Assembly: GCA_038200275.1 (NCBI GenBank)
Contig: JBBPYC010000052.1
Location: 3,369 to 67,368, forward strand
Length of the DNA: 64,000 bases
Source: JBBPYC01 sp038200275
Lineage (GTDB): Bacteria; Pseudomonadota; Gammaproteobacteria; Burkholderiales; Burkholderiaceae_C
Direction of reading: 5' to 3'
A model generated the notes under the pieces. That model worked only from the letters and a program-made list of their open reading frames with translations, was not told where the DNA came from and did not search any database. This document shows positions 17,001-24,844 of this stretch, one piece after another; within the stretch, counting starts at the first letter, position 1; every line of letters begins with the position of its first letter. The translations under genes and the position numbers were made by a program.

Positions 17001-17390
17001 GTAGCGGCCAGCCAGGCTCACGAACGTGGTCAGGGCTGCGCCCTTGTTGCCGCGTTCTTCTTTCTCGACCTGAACCAGCAGTTGCTGGCCTTCCTTGATG
17101 ACCTCGTTGATGCGAGCAGAGCCGCCGTTGCCACCACCGCCGTTGCCGTTGGGCTGGAAGAACTGGCGCGAGATTTCCTTGAACGGCAGAAAGCCGTGGC
17201 GGTCTTCGCCGTAGTCGACGAAACAGGCTTCGAGCGACGGCTCGACCCGGGTCACCACCGCCTGGTAGATGTTTCCCTTGCGCTGTTCGCGCCCTTCGAT
17301 CTCGATTTCATAGTCGAGCAGTTTTTGCCCGTCGACGATGGCCAACCGGCGTTCTTCGGCCTGGGTCGCGTTGATCAGCATCCGTTTCAT
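14073..17390 (-). CDS. rne: Ribonuclease E
   Basis: 1105 aa from ATG 17390 (MKRMLINATQAEERRLAIVD). This is the main endoribonuclease for mRNA decay and rRNA/tRNA maturation. The catalytic half has an S1 domain (GNIYQAVVTRVEPSLEACFV), SVDVNSARAIRGGDIEDTA with Asp306, LIVIDFIDMDESR with Asp349 (equivalents of E. coli Asp303 and Asp346), and the zinc-link CPRCGGSGH with Cys407 and Cys410. The C-terminal half (about 540-1105) is a disordered scaffold rich in Pro, Ala, Arg and Gly, with an RG-rich RNA-binding stretch. Such tails organise the degradosome. It is divergent from rluC across a 746-base gap. Confidence 0.97.
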   Translation of the reverse strand: MKRMLINATQAEERRLAIVDGQKLLDYEIEIEGREQRKGNIYQAVVTRVEPSLEACFVDYGEDRHGFLPFKEISRQFFQPNGNGGGGNGGSARINEVIKEGQQLLVQVEKEERGNKGAALTTFVSLAGRYVVLMPNNPRGGGVSRRIEGEDRAELKEAMDQLEYPDGMSIIARTAGIGRSAPELQWDLNYLLKLWDAIDGAGKGGKGAFLIYQESSLVIRAIRDYFNHDIGDILIDTDDVYEQAHQFMSHVMPEHATKVKRYRDDAPLFSRFQIEHQIESAYARTVQLPSGGAIVIDHTEALVSVDVNSARAIRGGDIEDTATRTNLEAADEVARQMRLRDLGGLIVIDFIDMDESRNRRDVENRLRDALRQDRARVQFGSISKFGLMEMSRQRLKPALSEGASIPCPRCGGSGHIRDTESSALQILRIIQEESLKDNTASVMCQVPVDVASFLLNEKRTEITKIEYKQRINILMVPNKSLETPNYRLERLKHDDPRLDQLQASYQLADEPDDATSVTRRSQEPTNKQTPLIKGVLPDAPVPPPQPRAPRRGAEEAVAAAPAPAEPAPASANTGAEPSSAAATAAAALMAAEHSVVGWLKRVFGAPAPAPTEAPTQPPAGTGDAAAPRRPQDRRDERPTRRGSESRGGEGSPGGSSDGRGERNRRGGSGRNRNRGEATDSGGTPSSGQSPRGAADGSRDESRMSNDARTLRPSGGTEAEENAHDSSNRADRNGDAARGSRNGEQRRGGRNGGNAQRAESAAFDPAPTDGAAEAPTILNGTVAAETFDDNVGEARPEGTSRPRRERGGRGGARRGERGDRPERTEPDDRGRDAMGNERTEGVDAAYAMPDTDRAGMPGQGNNDASATIRPSMQSSDLATAASDPGERQPVGRAAGSDDAEGAANDTASEPQRSRRNTERSGRDRRPRGDRSAATSSSASSASSVDTSGDESVERPQQTRGAMDVAGVMDSIYPSTQPAPGETPSLLISAAEVSTVASSNLHDSEMVVKDAAAAPNGATANVGSTALPKAQAFALPVDQLANVAEGAGLQWVQSDADRVRSVQQTTAAEPIPPRVPRERAPMTAPDDSALVMVETRKALPELKLPQQ

Positions 17391-18136
17391 GGAGTGCGTA
17401 CCTCTTCATTCTGTTCAAAAGACAAACCGGCTCGCTGCTGGGCAGCAAGCCAACGATGCCTTCGGACCGAGGCTTTGAAACGGACGCCTTTGCCAGCGCG
17501 CTTACTCAGCGGCCAGCGACGAAAGAACGACGATGCGAAAGGAAAGAAACGTTTGCCGACCTGCGGCTCAACCGTGCGAGGTGCGTTGCGCAGCCGATTC
17601 AGGCCTGCGAAAGCACGTCACGGCAGCTGAGCCTGGGAAGGTCAAAGCGCATGATTCGGTTGGTTGCCGAGGCGGCTGCACGATTTCGGCAGACGATGCA
17701 TTCGGACCAAACGCGACACCTCTTGGTGACCGAAATGCTTGAGCAACGGTCTTGCCGTGCTGTCGCAACGATTCGTCGAACGCCATTTGGGCGGGCGCAC
17801 TGGTCACCATGGTCTGTGCGCCGAGTCTTGGTTGCCGAGATCGATCTGCAGGCAACCAGGGACAGCGGCATTTCTTGTTGCAAGGATTCTTTTGTACGAA
17901 AGCCGAAAATTCTTGTTTCAAAGATCGGCCCGGTTTCCTTGGGCTCACCACGAGCTGCAGAGGGGGACGTGGCGCATAAAGGCACCAGCGTTTATCGGCG
18001 CAAGCAGGGGAGCAAAGGCGGCATCGACCTTCCAGTGCGGCTTTTTCTCACATGCTCTAATTCGTGATTGTTGTTTGCCAAATTTGAATAAAGCAAATCG
18101 AATCAAGCGCTTGAGCATCGAAGCCGGACCGGAAAA
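17391..18136. promoter_or_regulatory. Long divergent intergenic region between rne and rluC
   Basis: 746 bases without a credible gene. It must hold the rne 5' leader and the rluC promoter. An inverted repeat (GGCTCGCTGC with GCAGCAAGCC, 17,429-17,451) lies in the rne leader close to its start, and GAAGAGG before ATG 17390 is a ribosome-binding site. The stretch at about 18,055-18,110 is much richer in A/T than its surroundings and is the likely divergent promoter area. In enterobacteria a long rne leader mediates autoregulation by RNase E; this gap would allow the same. Confidence 0.5.
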
Positions 18137-19126
18137 ATGATTATAGGCGTGAACCCGAAAGACGCTGCTCCGAGCGTTTTGCACGTCGATGTCGATGAAG
18201 AATCGGCGGGTCAGCGGCTCGACAATTACTTGTTGCGGCAGTTGAAGGGCGTGCCCAAGACGCTGGTCTACCGGATCATCCGCAGCGGCGAGGTTCGCGT
18301 GAACAAGGGTCGCGCCAGCGCCGATACCCGCGTGCAGGCCGGCGACTCGATCCGGCTGCCGCCGCTGCGTCGGCCGTTGCCGTGGGCCGGCTCGTCCGCA
18401 GGCGTGGCTGCCGCACCGCCGCGTGCCTTTAACGTGCTGTTCGAGGACGATCACCTGATCGCACTCGACAAGCCAGCCGGCGTTGCCGTGCATGGCGGCA
18501 GCGGTGTGCAATTCGGCGTGATCGAGCAATTGCGCGCGGCCCGGCCGGAGGCGCGGTTTCTGGAACTGGTACACCGGCTGGACAGGGAAACGTCGGGCGT
18601 GCTGCTGGTCGCAAAAAAGCGCAGTGCGTTGACGCGGGTGCAGGCGCAGTTTCGCGACCGCGCCACGGCAAAGACTTATCTGGCGCTCGTGCTCGGCGAC
18701 TGGCCCGCGAACCGCAAGGTGCTTGACCAGCCGCTGCACAAGTTCACCCGGCCCGACGGTGAGCGGCGTGTGCGTGTGGTGGACGCGCTGGACCCGGACG
18801 GCATGCGCGCGGTCACGCTGGTCAAGCTGGCCGCGCGGGTATCGGGTTTCAGCCTGCTCGAGGTGACGATCAAGACCGGCCGCACGCACCAAATCCGCGT
18901 GCACCTTGCGAGTGCCGGGCATGGCATTGCGGGCGACGACAAGTACGGTGACTTCGAGCGCAACAAGTCACTGCAAAAGGACGGGCTCAAGCGCATGTTT
19001 TTGCATGCCTGGCGGCTCGGCTTTGCGCATCCGGCGACCGAGGCGCCGCTGCAACTGCAGGCCGAACTTCCAGCGGAGCTGAGCGATTGGCTCAAGCGCA
19101 TTGCGCCGACTCGGCCGCAGGTTTAA
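18137..19126 (+). CDS. rluC: 23S rRNA pseudouridine synthase RluC
   Basis: 329 aa. An S4-like RNA-binding domain (about 20-70: DEESAGQRLDNYLLRQL, VRVNKGRA) precedes the RluA-family catalytic domain with LVHRLDRETSGVLLVAKK, whose Asp149 is the catalytic residue, and later KTGRTHQIRVHLA. It isomerises uridines in 23S rRNA (955, 2504 and 2580 in E. coli numbering). The divergent position to rne is the classical rluC location. The HAD phosphatase gene follows after 24 bases. Confidence 0.95.
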   Translation: MIIGVNPKDAAPSVLHVDVDEESAGQRLDNYLLRQLKGVPKTLVYRIIRSGEVRVNKGRASADTRVQAGDSIRLPPLRRPLPWAGSSAGVAAAPPRAFNVLFEDDHLIALDKPAGVAVHGGSGVQFGVIEQLRAARPEARFLELVHRLDRETSGVLLVAKKRSALTRVQAQFRDRATAKTYLALVLGDWPANRKVLDQPLHKFTRPDGERRVRVVDALDPDGMRAVTLVKLAARVSGFSLLEVTIKTGRTHQIRVHLASAGHGIAGDDKYGDFERNKSLQKDGLKRMFLHAWRLGFAHPATEAPLQLQAELPAELSDWLKRIAPTRPQV

Positions 19127-19150
19127 ATCGGTTGCGCAATACTGAAAGCC

Positions 19151-19819
19151 ATGACCTCGACTCCTGCCGCGCATCGTTTTGATCTGATCGTCTTCGACTG
19201 GGACGGAACCTTGTTCGACTCGACCCGAATCATCACGCGTTGCATCCAGGAGGCGGTGCGCGACGTCGGCGGCACCGTGCCGGACGATCACAGCGCTTCG
19301 TTCGTGATCGGACTGGGGTTGTCGCAGGCGCTTGCGCACGCGGCGCCGGACGTGCCGAAGGAAAAATGGCCATTGCTTGGTGAACGCTATCGCCATCACT
19401 ATGTTCAGCGCCAGCACGACATCGCGCTGTTCGACGGTGTGCTCGAGATGCTGGCTGCGCTGAAAGCGCAGCAGCGGCTGCTGGCAGTCGCAACTGGCAA
19501 GAGTCGGCGCGGGCTGGATGAGGCGCTGTCCGCGGTCGAGTTGTCCGGCTTGTTCGATGCGTCGCGCACCGCAGACGAGACCGCCGGCAAGCCCGATCCG
19601 CGCATGCTGCATGAGTTGATGGATCAACTGCACACCGAGCCTGCACGCACATTGATGATCGGTGACACCACGCACGATTTGCAGCTTGCGCTGAACGCGG
19701 GTTGCCCGAGCCTCGGCGTAGCCTGGGGCGCGCACGAGCCGCCGGGCCTCTACGCATGCAAGCCGCTGGTTGTGCTGCACAGCGTGCGCGAACTGCACGA
19801 CTGGTTGCTGCTGCCATGA
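19151..19819 (+). CDS. HAD-superfamily (IA) hydrolase, phosphoglycolate-phosphatase-like
   Basis: 222 aa. HAD motif I is VFDWDGTLFDST with Asp16 (nucleophile) and Asp18. Motif II is near LLAVATGKSRRG, motif III Lys in AGKPDPRMLHE, and motif IV is LMIGDTTHDLQLA. The helical cap lies at residues 25-90. The protein resembles Gph and YjjG-type phosphatases, but the substrate is not shown by sequence. It overlaps the Rieske gene by four bases (ATGA). Confidence 0.9.
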   Translation: MTSTPAAHRFDLIVFDWDGTLFDSTRIITRCIQEAVRDVGGTVPDDHSASFVIGLGLSQALAHAAPDVPKEKWPLLGERYRHHYVQRQHDIALFDGVLEMLAALKAQQRLLAVATGKSRRGLDEALSAVELSGLFDASRTADETAGKPDPRMLHELMDQLHTEPARTLMIGDTTHDLQLALNAGCPSLGVAWGAHEPPGLYACKPLVVLHSVRELHDWLLLP

Positions 19820-20187
19820 CCGAGGCGGTAATCCATCCGCTTTGCCGCTCGGACGAGTTGGTCGACGGCGGCTCCGCGGTGCCGTTCGACGTGACCTACC
19901 GCGGCCAGACTTGTCGCGCGTTCGCGATTCGCTACCAAGGCGCTGTTCATGCCTATCTGAACCGTTGCACCCACGTTGCGATGGAGCTGGACTGGCAGCC
20001 GAACCGGTTTTTCGACGAGACCGGGCAGTGGCTGATCTGCGCCTCACATGGTGCAACCTATCGGCCCGACAACGGCGCCTGTGCTGGTGGGCCGTGCCGC
20101 GGTCCGTTGGTCACCATTGCCTTAAGCGAGGCTGGCGGCGTGGTGCGCTGGCATACTGCGTACGACTTGCGTGCGGTCGCTTTTTGA
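19816..20187 (+). CDS. Rieske [2Fe-2S] domain protein
   Basis: 123 aa from ATG 19816, overlapping the HAD stop. The Rieske ligands are Cys51 and His53 (NRCTHVAME) and Cys75 and His78 (LICASHGATYRPDNG). No membrane anchor or other domain is present, so it is a small soluble ferredoxin-like protein of the type found alone in Burkholderiales between a HAD gene and an S49 peptidase gene. Its electron partner is unknown. Confidence 0.9.
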   Translation: MTEAVIHPLCRSDELVDGGSAVPFDVTYRGQTCRAFAIRYQGAVHAYLNRCTHVAMELDWQPNRFFDETGQWLICASHGATYRPDNGACAGGPCRGPLVTIALSEAGGVVRWHTAYDLRAVAF

Positions 20188-20227
20188 GCCCGCTCGCGTC
20201 ATCCCATTTCACACCGAGCGTCAACCC

Positions 20228-21268
20228 ATGACCGATTCCTACGGGCCGCGCGGCTCGGGCCCCGACCCGTATGCGTCCGCACCGATGAGCGCGGGCGAGC
20301 AGGACCGGATTGCAGCGGCACGAGACGACGCAGCGCGGCCGACCGGCTGGGAGCGCCAGACGCTGGAGCGGCTTGCATTCGAGGCGCTGGCCGAACAGCG
20401 TTCAACGCGGCGCTGGCGCATATTCACGCGGCTTTTGTGGTTGTTGTTGATTGTGGCGCTCGCTTGGTGGTTGTTCTTCCGCTCCGTGCCTGGCGGCGCA
20501 GTGAAACCGTCCGTGCATACGGCAGTGGTTGAGATTCGCGGTGAGATTGGCGCGGAAGGCAACGCCAGCGCCGAGCACATCAACGCTGCGATGAAAAGCG
20601 CGCTGGAAGACAGCGGCTCAAAGGCGCTCGTGCTGCTGATCAACTCGCCCGGCGGCAGCCCGGTGCAGGCCGGCATGATCAACGACGAGATCCGCCGGCT
20701 GCGCGCGCGCCATGCCAAACCCATCTATGCGGTGGTGGAAGAAAGCTGCGCCTCAGCCGCCTACTACATCGCTGCGGCCACCGACAAGATCTATGTGAAC
20801 AAAGCCAGCATCGTCGGCAGCATCGGTGTGCTGATCGACGGTTTCGGTTTCGTCGGACTGATGGACAAGCTGGGCATCGAGCGTCGGCTGCTGACGGCGG
20901 GCACGAACAAAGGCTTTCTCGATCCGTTCTCGCCGCAGTCCGATGCCCAGCGCGCCCATGCACAGCAGATGATCGACTTGGTGCACCAGCAGTTCATCGA
21001 CATCGTGAAGGTCGGCCGCGGAGACCGCCTGAAAGAAACGCCGGAAATGTTCAGCGGGCTGTTCTGGATTGGCCAACGCGCAATCGATCTGGGCCTAGCC
21101 GACCAGCTCGGCAGTGTCGACTTCGTTGCGCGCGACGTCGTCAAAGCCGAGGAGCTGGTTGACTACACGCAGCATGAGGGCATGTTCGAGCGCGTCATCA
21201 AGCGCTTCGGCATGGCGGTGGGCGAGGGCAGCGCGCGCGTGCTGCGCGAGGCGCCAGCGCTCCGCTGA
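20228..21268 (+). CDS. sppA: S49 family signal peptide peptidase
   Basis: 346 aa from ATG 20228; the frame is open 19 codons earlier but would overlap the Rieske gene. One membrane segment lies at about residues 64-82 (LLWLLLIVALAWWLFF), then a periplasmic S49 domain: VLLINSPGGSPVQAG, VVEESCASAAYYIAAATDKIYVN with the nucleophilic Ser, and SIVGSIGVLIDGFGF. It is the short SohB-like/SppA36K class, which degrades cleaved signal peptides. Third gene of the HAD-Rieske-S49 run. Confidence 0.92.
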   Translation: MTDSYGPRGSGPDPYASAPMSAGEQDRIAAARDDAARPTGWERQTLERLAFEALAEQRSTRRWRIFTRLLWLLLIVALAWWLFFRSVPGGAVKPSVHTAVVEIRGEIGAEGNASAEHINAAMKSALEDSGSKALVLLINSPGGSPVQAGMINDEIRRLRARHAKPIYAVVEESCASAAYYIAAATDKIYVNKASIVGSIGVLIDGFGFVGLMDKLGIERRLLTAGTNKGFLDPFSPQSDAQRAHAQQMIDLVHQQFIDIVKVGRGDRLKETPEMFSGLFWIGQRAIDLGLADQLGSVDFVARDVVKAEELVDYTQHEGMFERVIKRFGMAVGEGSARVLREAPALR

Positions 21269-21288
21269 CTGCAATTGGCGCTGCGCCT

Positions 21289-22083
21289 TCAACGCCCCAG
21301 CGCAAACACGGTGGGCAAATCGCCTGGCGTGGCCGAATGCCTCTCAGCACGCCAACCCGAAACCAAGCGACTGGCCACATGGCCATCGGCCAGCGTGAGC
21401 CCGCTCGCAAAGGCGAGCCGCGTGTTCGGCTGCAGTGTCTGCAACAGCGCTTGCCACAAGGCCCCATTGCGATACGGTGTCTCGATGAACAGCTGCGCCT
21501 GCGCGGTCTTCAGCGCGATCGACTCCAACTCGACGATGCGGCGCCGGCGGGCGTCCGACTCCACCGGCAGATAGCCAGCGAACGCGAATTGCTGGCCATT
21601 CAGGCCGCTTGCCGCCAGCGCAAGCAGCAAGGCGCTTGGGCCAACCAGCGGCACCACATCGAGTTTCAGTTCATGCGCCGCGCGCACCACGGACGATCCG
21701 GGATCGGCAACTGCGGGCATGCCGGCTTCGCTGACGAGTCCGATGTCATGCGCAGCCAACGCCGGGTCAAGCAGCGAACGGGCGTCGAACGTACTGCCGG
21801 TGTGATCGCCCTTTTTATGCACCTCACGGGGCAGTTCCTGCAGATTCAACGACTGCAGCGGCAGCGCGAGCGGGCAGACCGCATCCACGCGTTTCAGGTA
21901 AGCCCGCGTGCTCTTTGCGTTCTCACAGATCCAGTGGGTCAGGCGCGCAGCAATCTGCAGCGTGCCGAGGGGCACCGACTGCTCGATCGGGCTCGAGTCG
22001 GCGCAGCCGAAGTCGAGCGGCGCAGGCACCAGATAGAGGCGCCCGCGTCGATCCGCAGGCGCTGCCTGAAGCATCGTCGTCAT
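21289..22083 (-). CDS. RsmI-like SAM-dependent methyltransferase (tetrapyrrole methylase family)
   Basis: 264 aa from ATG 22083, which overlaps the maf stop. Visible motifs are GRLYLVPAPLDFG, IGLVSEAGMPAVADPGSSVV and VVPLVGPSALLLALAASGL, as in RsmI, which 2'-O-methylates C1402 of 16S rRNA. However, the N-terminus lacks the usual 'GTLYVVATPIGN' loop and the region at residues 40-90 is divergent. This matches the second, shorter methylase class seen beside maf in Burkholderiales rather than canonical RsmI. Convergent with sppA. Confidence 0.85.
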   Translation of the reverse strand: MTTMLQAAPADRRGRLYLVPAPLDFGCADSSPIEQSVPLGTLQIAARLTHWICENAKSTRAYLKRVDAVCPLALPLQSLNLQELPREVHKKGDHTGSTFDARSLLDPALAAHDIGLVSEAGMPAVADPGSSVVRAAHELKLDVVPLVGPSALLLALAASGLNGQQFAFAGYLPVESDARRRRIVELESIALKTAQAQLFIETPYRNGALWQALLQTLQPNTRLAFASGLTLADGHVASRLVSGWRAERHSATPGDLPTVFALGR

Positions 22084-22703
22084 GGCAACTCGAAACCAGC
22101 CGCGCGCAACATCCTGCAGCATCGGATCAGAGGCAGGCCGACCAAAGCGGTCGGATCATCGCTGTCGATCGTGTCAAGCAAGGCGATGCCGAGACCTTCG
22201 CTCTTCGCGCTGCCAGCGCAGTCATAAGGCTGCTCAGCCCGCAGATAGCGCTCGATCGCCGTGTCGTCGAGCGGGCGCACTTGCACCCGTACTGCCGCCA
22301 CCTCGCTTTGTTCGAACCCCAACGCATGGCAGCAAACCGTCAACGCTGTGTGAAACACGATCGACCGACCCCGCATGCGCTGCAGCTGGCGCACTGCGTT
22401 GTCGTGACTGCCCGGCTTGCCAAGCGCCTCGCCCGCAAGCTCAGCGACTTGGTCGGAACCGATCACGACAGCGTCCGGGTACCGGGCCGCCACTGCGCGA
22501 GCCTTCTCGGCTGCCAGCCGCAAAGCCAGCGTGCGCGGCGTTTCGCCGGGCTGCGCTGACTCATCCACATGCGGCGCCTGCACGTCGAATGGCAGCCGCA
22601 GGCGTGCGAGCAACTCGCGCCGGTACGGCGACGTCGATGCAAGCACGAGCAAGCGGGGGGATGCGGACGAAAGCGGCGCAGCAGGGTCGGCGTGTGGGGT
22701 CAT
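22080..22703 (-). CDS. maf: Maf-family nucleotide pyrophosphatase (YceF-type)
   Basis: 207 aa from ATG 22703 (MTPHADPAAP). LVLASTSPYRRELLARL is the Maf signature, followed by VDESAQPGE, AAEKARAVA and DAVVIGSDQVAELAGEALGKPG, with the acidic residue of the active site. The position beside yceD and the 'SDQVA' form indicate the YceF subfamily, which hydrolyses 7-methyl-GTP as housecleaning. Divergent from yceD with only 28 bases between start codons, so the promoters overlap. Confidence 0.92.
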   Translation of the reverse strand: MTPHADPAAPLSSASPRLLVLASTSPYRRELLARLRLPFDVQAPHVDESAQPGETPRTLALRLAAEKARAVAARYPDAVVIGSDQVAELAGEALGKPGSHDNAVRQLQRMRGRSIVFHTALTVCCHALGFEQSEVAAVRVQVRPLDDTAIERYLRAEQPYDCAGSAKSEGLGIALLDTIDSDDPTALVGLPLIRCCRMLRAAGFELP

Positions 22704-22731
22704 CGATTCGATTCTCTTACACTGCCACTGC

Positions 22732-23280
22732 ATGAATCATGACGCCACTTCTCCCCCCAAACGTCTCGATGTCGCGGCTTTTGCGCAGGACGCTGGACAC
22801 TTGCAAGGCAGCGACCAGCTGGCCGAATACCGCCGCCTGGCGGCTGAAGTGGTTGGGCCGGCAGGCGATGGCCAGATTCGCTGGGGTGCCGATGGAGAGC
22901 TGCGCGGCACGTCCGGCAGCATGCGCCAACCGTGGCTGCATCTGATAGCGGACGCGACATTGCCGATGACCTGCCAGCGGTGTCTGGAGCCGGTGGTGGT
23001 TGCTCTTGCTGCGGATCGGTGGTTTCGGTTCGTCGCCGACGAAGCCACTGCCGAGATGGAAGACGACGAAGCAGAAGAAGACGTGTTGGCGATCGACGAT
23101 GCGTTGGATCTGCGGGAGCTGATCGAAGACGAGCTGCTGCTTGCGTTGCCGGTGGTGCCGATGCACGAAGACTGCCCGGTTGCTGTGAAGTCGAGCGCGG
23201 TCGACCCAGCGTTCGAAGATGTGACCAAGCCCGCGCATCCATTCGCTGCCCTGGAGCAGTTGCGCGACAAATCCAAGTGA
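22732..23280 (+). CDS. yceD: YceD family protein (DUF177), ribosome-associated
   Basis: 182 aa from ATG 22732. The DUF177 hallmark TCQRCLEPVVV (Cys pair) is followed by an acidic stretch EMEDDEAEEDVLAIDD, then LDLRELIEDELLLALPVVPMHEDCP. It almost always precedes rpmF, as here. In E. coli and plants the family is linked to 23S rRNA accumulation. The stop overlaps a predicted -35 box of the rpmF promoter. Confidence 0.93.
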   Translation: MNHDATSPPKRLDVAAFAQDAGHLQGSDQLAEYRRLAAEVVGPAGDGQIRWGADGELRGTSGSMRQPWLHLIADATLPMTCQRCLEPVVVALAADRWFRFVADEATAEMEDDEAEEDVLAIDDALDLRELIEDELLLALPVVPMHEDCPVAVKSSAVDPAFEDVTKPAHPFAALEQLRDKSK

Positions 23281-23305
23281 CGCGCCAAGGCGCATCCGCT
23301 AGAAT
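23277..23305 (+). promoter_or_regulatory. Predicted sigma-70 promoter for the rpmF leader
   Basis: -35 GTGACG (23,277-23,282), 17-base spacer, -10 TAGAAT (23,300-23,305). The -35 lies across the yceD stop codon. Transcription would start near 23,312 and give a 5' leader of about 230 nt before rpmF. Confidence 0.5.
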
Positions 23306-23311
23306 AAGCGG

Positions 23312-23540
23312 GTTTTGCGGCACGCGTTTTCTGACTCGGGCATCTCGGCTGCAAATGGCCTTGAGCCTTGCTGCGCTGCTGCAGCTTGGTTGAGCCAGAG
23401 CCGTTTCGCCTGGCGCCCCAGTCGACACTAGCCGGTGTCGGGCGAGCCGGTGGTCTTGCGACCGCTCTGCTTCCCTGGGCCTGCAGGCACTTGGGCTCAA
23501 GTGCTTTTTCTTTTCATCCTTTGGTTTTTCAGGATTCATC
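23312..23540 (+). ncRNA. Structured rpmF leader ending in a terminator-like hairpin (candidate cis-regulatory RNA)
   Basis: A 229-base non-coding stretch. It contains a hairpin (CGACAC with GTGTCG, about 23,424-23,441) and a perfect seven-base stem GCACTTG/CAAGTGC (23,487-23,504) followed by TTTTTCTTTT, the form of an intrinsic terminator, about 30 bases before the rpmF start codon. The layout fits attenuation of the rpmF-plsX-fab operon or a roughly 200-nt sRNA with readthrough. I do not recognise a known riboswitch. Confidence 0.45.
23485..23510 (+). terminator. Intrinsic terminator or attenuator upstream of rpmF
   Basis: Stem GCACTTG, loop GGCT, stem CAAGTGC, then a run of T with one C. 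It sits between the predicted promoter and the rpmF start, not after a gene, so it could be conditional. Confidence 0.65.
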
Positions 23541-23723
23541 ATGGCTGTTCAGCAAAACAAGAAGTCGCCGTCCAAGCGCGGCATGCACCGTTCGCACTAC
23601 GCCCTGTCGGTGCCGGGCATCGCCGTCGAGCCAACCACGGGTGAGACGCATCTGCGCCACCACGTCAGCCCGAATGGCTACTACCGTGGCCGTCAAGTGC
23701 TCAAAAACAAGTCAGAAGCCTGA
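23541..23723 (+). CDS. rpmF: 50S ribosomal protein L32
   Basis: 60 aa: MAVQQNKKSPSKRGMHRSHY then GETHLRHHVSPNGYYRGRQV, the full proteobacterial L32. It lacks zinc-binding cysteine pairs, as is usual for this branch. It begins the lipid-synthesis cluster after yceD. A weak site (AGGATTC) precedes the ATG. Confidence 0.97.
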   Translation: MAVQQNKKSPSKRGMHRSHYALSVPGIAVEPTTGETHLRHHVSPNGYYRGRQVLKNKSEA

Positions 23724-23790
23724 ACCGGGCGCTGAGTTGCTGGCCGTTGTAGTCGACGACCGTCGAGCCAGCTCGTTGCTTCGCTAACGC

Positions 23791-24840
23791 GTGAGCACCA
23801 CCACGCTTGCGGTCGACTGCATGGGCGGCGATCACGGCCCTGACGTGGTCCTGCTGGCTTGCGAGCGCTTCTTGCAACGGCAGCCCAATGCGCGCCTGTT
23901 GCTGATTGGGCGTGCAGAGGCGCTTGCCGCTTTCAAGCACCCGAACGTCGAGTTCGTACCCGCGAGTGAAGTCATCGCGATGGACGATCCGATCGAGGTG
24001 GCATTGCGCAGGAAAAAAGACTCGTCAATGCGGATCGCAATCCAACAGGTCAAGGATGGCCGCGCGCAAGCTGCGGTATCGGCTGGCAATACCGGCGCAC
24101 TGATGGCGATCGCACGTTATTTGCTCAAAACACTTGAGGGCATCGACCGACCCGCGATTGCCACCCAGTTGCCGAATGCAGCCGGTGGCGCCACCACTGT
24201 GCTTGATTTGGGCGCCAATGTCGACTGCACCGCCGAACATCTGCTGCAGTTCGCGGTGATGGGTTCGGCCTTGGTCGCTGCGCAAGGCGGCGGCGATCAC
24301 CCGAGTGTTGGCCTGCTCAACATCGGCGAGGAGGCCATCAAGGGCAGTGAAACCATTCGGCATGCGGGTGAGTTGCTGCGTGCAGCGGGCGCAGCCGGCG
24401 ACCTGAACTTCATTGGCAACGTGGAAGGCAACGACATCTTCAAGGGCACCGCGCAGATCGTGGTCTGCGACGGCTTCGTCGGCAACGTGACGCTCAAAGC
24501 CAGCGAAGGGCTGGCCAGCATGATCAACGGCTTTTTGAAGGAAGAGTTCGCACGCAACCTGCTCACCAAAGGAGTCGGTTTGCTGGCGCTGCCCATCCTG
24601 AAATCGTTCAAACGCCGGGTTGATCACCGTCGCTACAACGGCGCCGCGTTGTTGGGCTTGCGTGGTCTGGTCTTCAAGAGTCACGGTTCCGCCGACGTGT
24701 TCGCATTTCAGCACGCGCTGACCCGCGCGTATGATGCGGCGCACAACGATTTGCTCGACCGGGTCCGAAGCCGGATCGCGCATGCCGCACCGCTGCTCAA
24801 TGAGCAGCCGGCCGCCGGCTTCTTGAAATCCAATCCCTGA
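23791..24840 (+). CDS. plsX: Phosphate acyltransferase PlsX
   Basis: 349 aa from GTG 23791. It converts acyl-ACP to acyl-phosphate for phospholipid synthesis. Family motifs: TLAVDCMGGDHGPDVV at the N-terminus, AAVSAGNTGALMAI, LDLGANVDC, GLLNIGEEAIKG, NFIGNVEGNDIF and VVCDGFVGNVTLKASEG. It sits 67 bases after rpmF; fabH follows after four bases. Confidence 0.96.
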   Translation: MSTTTLAVDCMGGDHGPDVVLLACERFLQRQPNARLLLIGRAEALAAFKHPNVEFVPASEVIAMDDPIEVALRRKKDSSMRIAIQQVKDGRAQAAVSAGNTGALMAIARYLLKTLEGIDRPAIATQLPNAAGGATTVLDLGANVDCTAEHLLQFAVMGSALVAAQGGGDHPSVGLLNIGEEAIKGSETIRHAGELLRAAGAAGDLNFIGNVEGNDIFKGTAQIVVCDGFVGNVTLKASEGLASMINGFLKEEFARNLLTKGVGLLALPILKSFKRRVDHRRYNGAALLGLRGLVFKSHGSADVFAFQHALTRAYDAAHNDLLDRVRSRIAHAAPLLNEQPAAGFLKSNP

Positions 24841-24844
24841 ACCG

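Noticed and set aside
15825..17630. 601-codon plus-strand frame opposite rne
   Set aside because: Antisense to the catalytic half of RNase E; composition is typical of a complementary shadow frame.
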